Notes under the pieces: model-generated
Database searches by the model: none
The model's input: the letters and a program-made list of their open reading frames with translations, nothing else
Told to the model about the DNA's origin: nothing
Position numbers and translations under genes: made by a program
Shown here: positions 62,332-64,000 of the stretch, one piece after another
How positions within the stretch are numbered: position 1 is the stretch's first letter
How the letters are laid out: the number at the start of each line of letters is the position of its first letter
From: Zoogloea sp016790385
Lineage (GTDB): Bacteria; Pseudomonadota; Gammaproteobacteria; Burkholderiales; Rhodocyclaceae
Strand: one strand, 5' to 3'
DNA: 64,000 bases
NCBI RefSeq assembly: GCF_041916735.1
Contig: NZ_JAYRYY010000018.1

Positions 62332-64000
62332 TCAGCGCAGGATGGGCACGCCACCTTCGTTGCCGCCAAACACCGTCACGCCTTCCTTAACCGTGCCGAT
62401 CACCTTGATCTCACCGAGCTTGTCGGCGGGGGTCTTGAGCGGGTTGGCTGAGAGCACTGTCAGGTCGGCGAGCTTGCCGGCGGCAATGCTGCCCTTGAGC
62501 TTTTCCTCGCCGAGCTGCCGGGCCGGCAGCAAGGTGAGGGCCTTGAGGGCGTCGAGGGGGCTGAGCTGCTGGGCCTCGCCCACCGGGCGCTTGATGGCGG
62601 CGGCCAGGGTGGCAAAGGGCGCGGGCTCGATCTGCGACGGGTCGCCCGCCAGCAGTACCGGCAGGCCCTTGCCCACGGCCGCACCGGCAGGGATGAAGCG
62701 CGCCGTGCGCTCTTCGCCCAGGGCGTAATCCTTGAGGGTGGCAAGGGACAACCCAAGGCGGCGCGGGGCCAGGGCAAGGCTCACGCCCAGGGTCTTCAGG
62801 GTGTCGAGCTGATCGTCGCGCAGGGTTTGGGCGCCTGCCAGCAGGGGGCGGCGGTCCTTGCCCGGGTGCTTGCTGCCGGCCGCCTGCACGCCGCGGATGA
62901 ACTGGTCGATGGCCGCATCGCCATTGGCCTGCACTGCCACCTGCCAGCCCCCCGCGTAGGCGCGGGAGAACAGCGTTTCGGCCGCCTCGTCGCTGGTGCC
63001 AGGGTAGCCGGCAAAGGTGTTGCGCTTGCCCGGGGGCGGCAACTGGTAGGGCTGGGTGAGCCAGGCGCTGCGGTCTTCGGCATTGCCATCGAGCACGAAG
63101 GACACGCCGGCCAGCTTGAGGTGGCCCTTGTAGTACTTGGGGCTGATGCTCTTGTGGCCCTTGAGGCTGGCGCCGGCACTGGCCAGATCGGCATAAAGCA
63201 GCACGTCGAGCTTGAGGGCGCCGGTGTCGGCGGCCTGGGTGTACAGGGCCAGATCGTCGGGGGTGGCGCGGGCTTCCACGGCGGTGGTGTAGCCGCTTTG
63301 CAGGTAGAGCGTCTGCCCCTGCTGGATCATGGCCTGGCGGTCGTCGGCGGGCAGCTGCGGCAGCGCGCCGAGCAGGGCGGTGGCGGCGGCGCCTTCGAGC
63401 ACGCCGTCGGGCTCCTTCGAGCCCGGCCAGCGGCCGATGCTGCCGCCCGGCGGGTCGATGCTGTCGCGGCTGATGCCGGCCAGCTCCAGGGCCTTGCCAT
63501 TGGCCACCAGGTGGCTGCCGGAGTAATGGACCAGGATCACCGGGGTATCCCGGGAGACGGAATCCAGGTCACTGCGGCTGGGGCGGCGCTGCTCCCGCAG
63601 GCGGGTGTCGTCATAGCCAAAGCCGATGATCCAGCCAAAGCGTTTGGCCAGGTCGCCCTTGCTCCATTCGCGCAGCTCGCGCAGCAGGCCGTTGGTGTCC
63701 ATCACCTTGCCCTCGGGGGGCGACTGCACCTGGGCCGCCACCGAATACAGGCCCATGCGCGACATCTGCCCCCAGCTGTCGATGAAGCCCGGCACCAGGG
63801 TTTTGCCGGCCAGGTCCACCACCTCGGTGCCCTCGCTCTTCCAGCGCGCCAGGATGTCCTTGCTCTTGCCCACCGCAATGATCTTGCTGCCCTTGATGGC
63901 CACGGCCTGGGCGGTGGGGCGCTTGTCGTCGAGGGTCAGCACCTCGCCATTGGTGAAGATGATGTCCGACAGGGGCGGGGGCGGCGGGGCCGGGGGGGCT
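62332..64000 (-). CDS. Amidohydrolase-fold protein, metal ligands replaced (5' end outside window)
   Basis: At least 556 residues, open through the right edge; the visible start is a Pro-rich linker (APPAPPPPPLSD), so a signal peptide probably lies beyond the window. The fold matches the YtcJ/family-3 amidohydrolases (VDLAGKTLVPGFIDS; AAIDQFIRGVQAAG; SIAAGKLADLTVLSANPL). The metal-binding HxH after GFIDS is replaced by SWGQ (63763-63789). The later His of the H.NGD segment is Gln (VAVQANGDAA), and the EHAQ-type His is Gly (LAGAQTLR). One Asp remains (LLAGDPSQ). It is therefore probably not a metal-dependent hydrolase. Confidence 0.8.
   Translation of the reverse strand, partial: APPAPPPPPLSDIIFTNGEVLTLDDKRPTAQAVAIKGSKIIAVGKSKDILARWKSEGTEVVDLAGKTLVPGFIDSWGQMSRMGLYSVAAQVQSPPEGKVMDTNGLLRELREWSKGDLAKRFGWIIGFGYDDTRLREQRRPSRSDLDSVSRDTPVILVHYSGSHLVANGKALELAGISRDSIDPPGGSIGRWPGSKEPDGVLEGAAATALLGALPQLPADDRQAMIQQGQTLYLQSGYTTAVEARATPDDLALYTQAADTGALKLDVLLYADLASAGASLKGHKSISPKYYKGHLKLAGVSFVLDGNAEDRSAWLTQPYQLPPPGKRNTFAGYPGTSDEAAETLFSRAYAGGWQVAVQANGDAAIDQFIRGVQAAGSKHPGKDRRPLLAGAQTLRDDQLDTLKTLGVSLALAPRRLGLSLATLKDYALGEERTARFIPAGAAVGKGLPVLLAGDPSQIEPAPFATLAAAIKRPVGEAQQLSPLDALKALTLLPARQLGEEKLKGSIAAGKLADLTVLSANPLKTPADKLGEIKVIGTVKEGVTVFGGNEGGVPILR

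Overview
High-GC bacterial chromosome, most likely a betaproteobacterium of the Rhodocyclales type (Azospira/Thauera/Azoarcus/Zoogloea-like). This is inferred from gene content: phasin and PHB-esterase genes, two PEP-CTERM proteins, a TorF-type porin in front of glnK-amtB beside ubiK and comM, a flavocytochrome c sulfide dehydrogenase-like cluster, an ExaC/AldB-type aldehyde dehydrogenase followed by DUF779, and a complete liv transporter. The genus cannot be fixed from the sequence alone. No rRNA, tRNA, CRISPR array, transposase, integrase or phage gene was recognised. The window is gene-dense core chromosome, with a few short repeat elements as its only mobile-like content.

Layout. 1-4.5 kb: end of a DUF4178 gene, a 54-residue membrane peptide and speD (polyamine synthesis), a flavin reductase, a phasin with terminator, a PHB-depolymerase-type esterase and an ADP-ribosylglycohydrolase. 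4.6-12.3 kb: small secreted and membrane proteins, a three-gene unit around a NapH/CcoG-like ferredoxin membrane protein, a glycosyltransferase, a Kelch-like PEP-CTERM protein and the pseudokinase AMPylase SelO. 12.4-21.6 kb: a NarX/NarL-like two-component system, a cupin, a Sel1/ExbB-like/DUF2149 trio, the aldehyde dehydrogenase with a sigma-54 promoter, a PAS chemoreceptor and a BamE-like protein. 21.7-28.1 kb: the liv branched-chain amino acid ABC operon, with two substrate-binding paralogues and a tandem 84-bp repeat between livH and livM.

28.2-34.2 kb: a SprA-like putative metalloprotease, a Nudix hydrolase, and a four-gene unit DUF6502 / DUF5666 lipoprotein / cytochrome c / Tat-exported FCC flavoprotein, probably periplasmic sulfur-compound oxidation. 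34.2-42 kb: ceramidase-like and Bcr/CflA genes, comM, yceI, ubiK, then the nitrogen-control unit torF-glnK-amtB. That unit has a near-perfect sigma-54 promoter and upstream NtrC-like sites. 42-55 kb: a second PEP-CTERM protein, thrH-purU, a Gtr-like three-gene glycosylation unit, yheS, a LysR/DUF2917 pair, and a multi-spanning membrane protein with a soluble Rossmann-like tail. 55-64 kb: a photolyase island (FAD-domain-only protein, a classical photolyase, DUF2256, an iron-sulfur photolyase), then GlsB, a TIGR03862 flavoprotein, a dihaem cytochrome c4 and a partial, apparently metal-site-deficient amidohydrolase.

The clearest regulatory signals are the two sigma-54 promoters (nitrogen and aldehyde/alcohol metabolism) and five strong intrinsic terminators. 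The least explained structures are the 84-bp tandem repeats inside the liv operon, a pair of related palindromic elements whose arms contain the stop codons of neighbouring genes, and a 20-bp perfect inverted repeat bracketing about 200 bp before a hypothetical gene.
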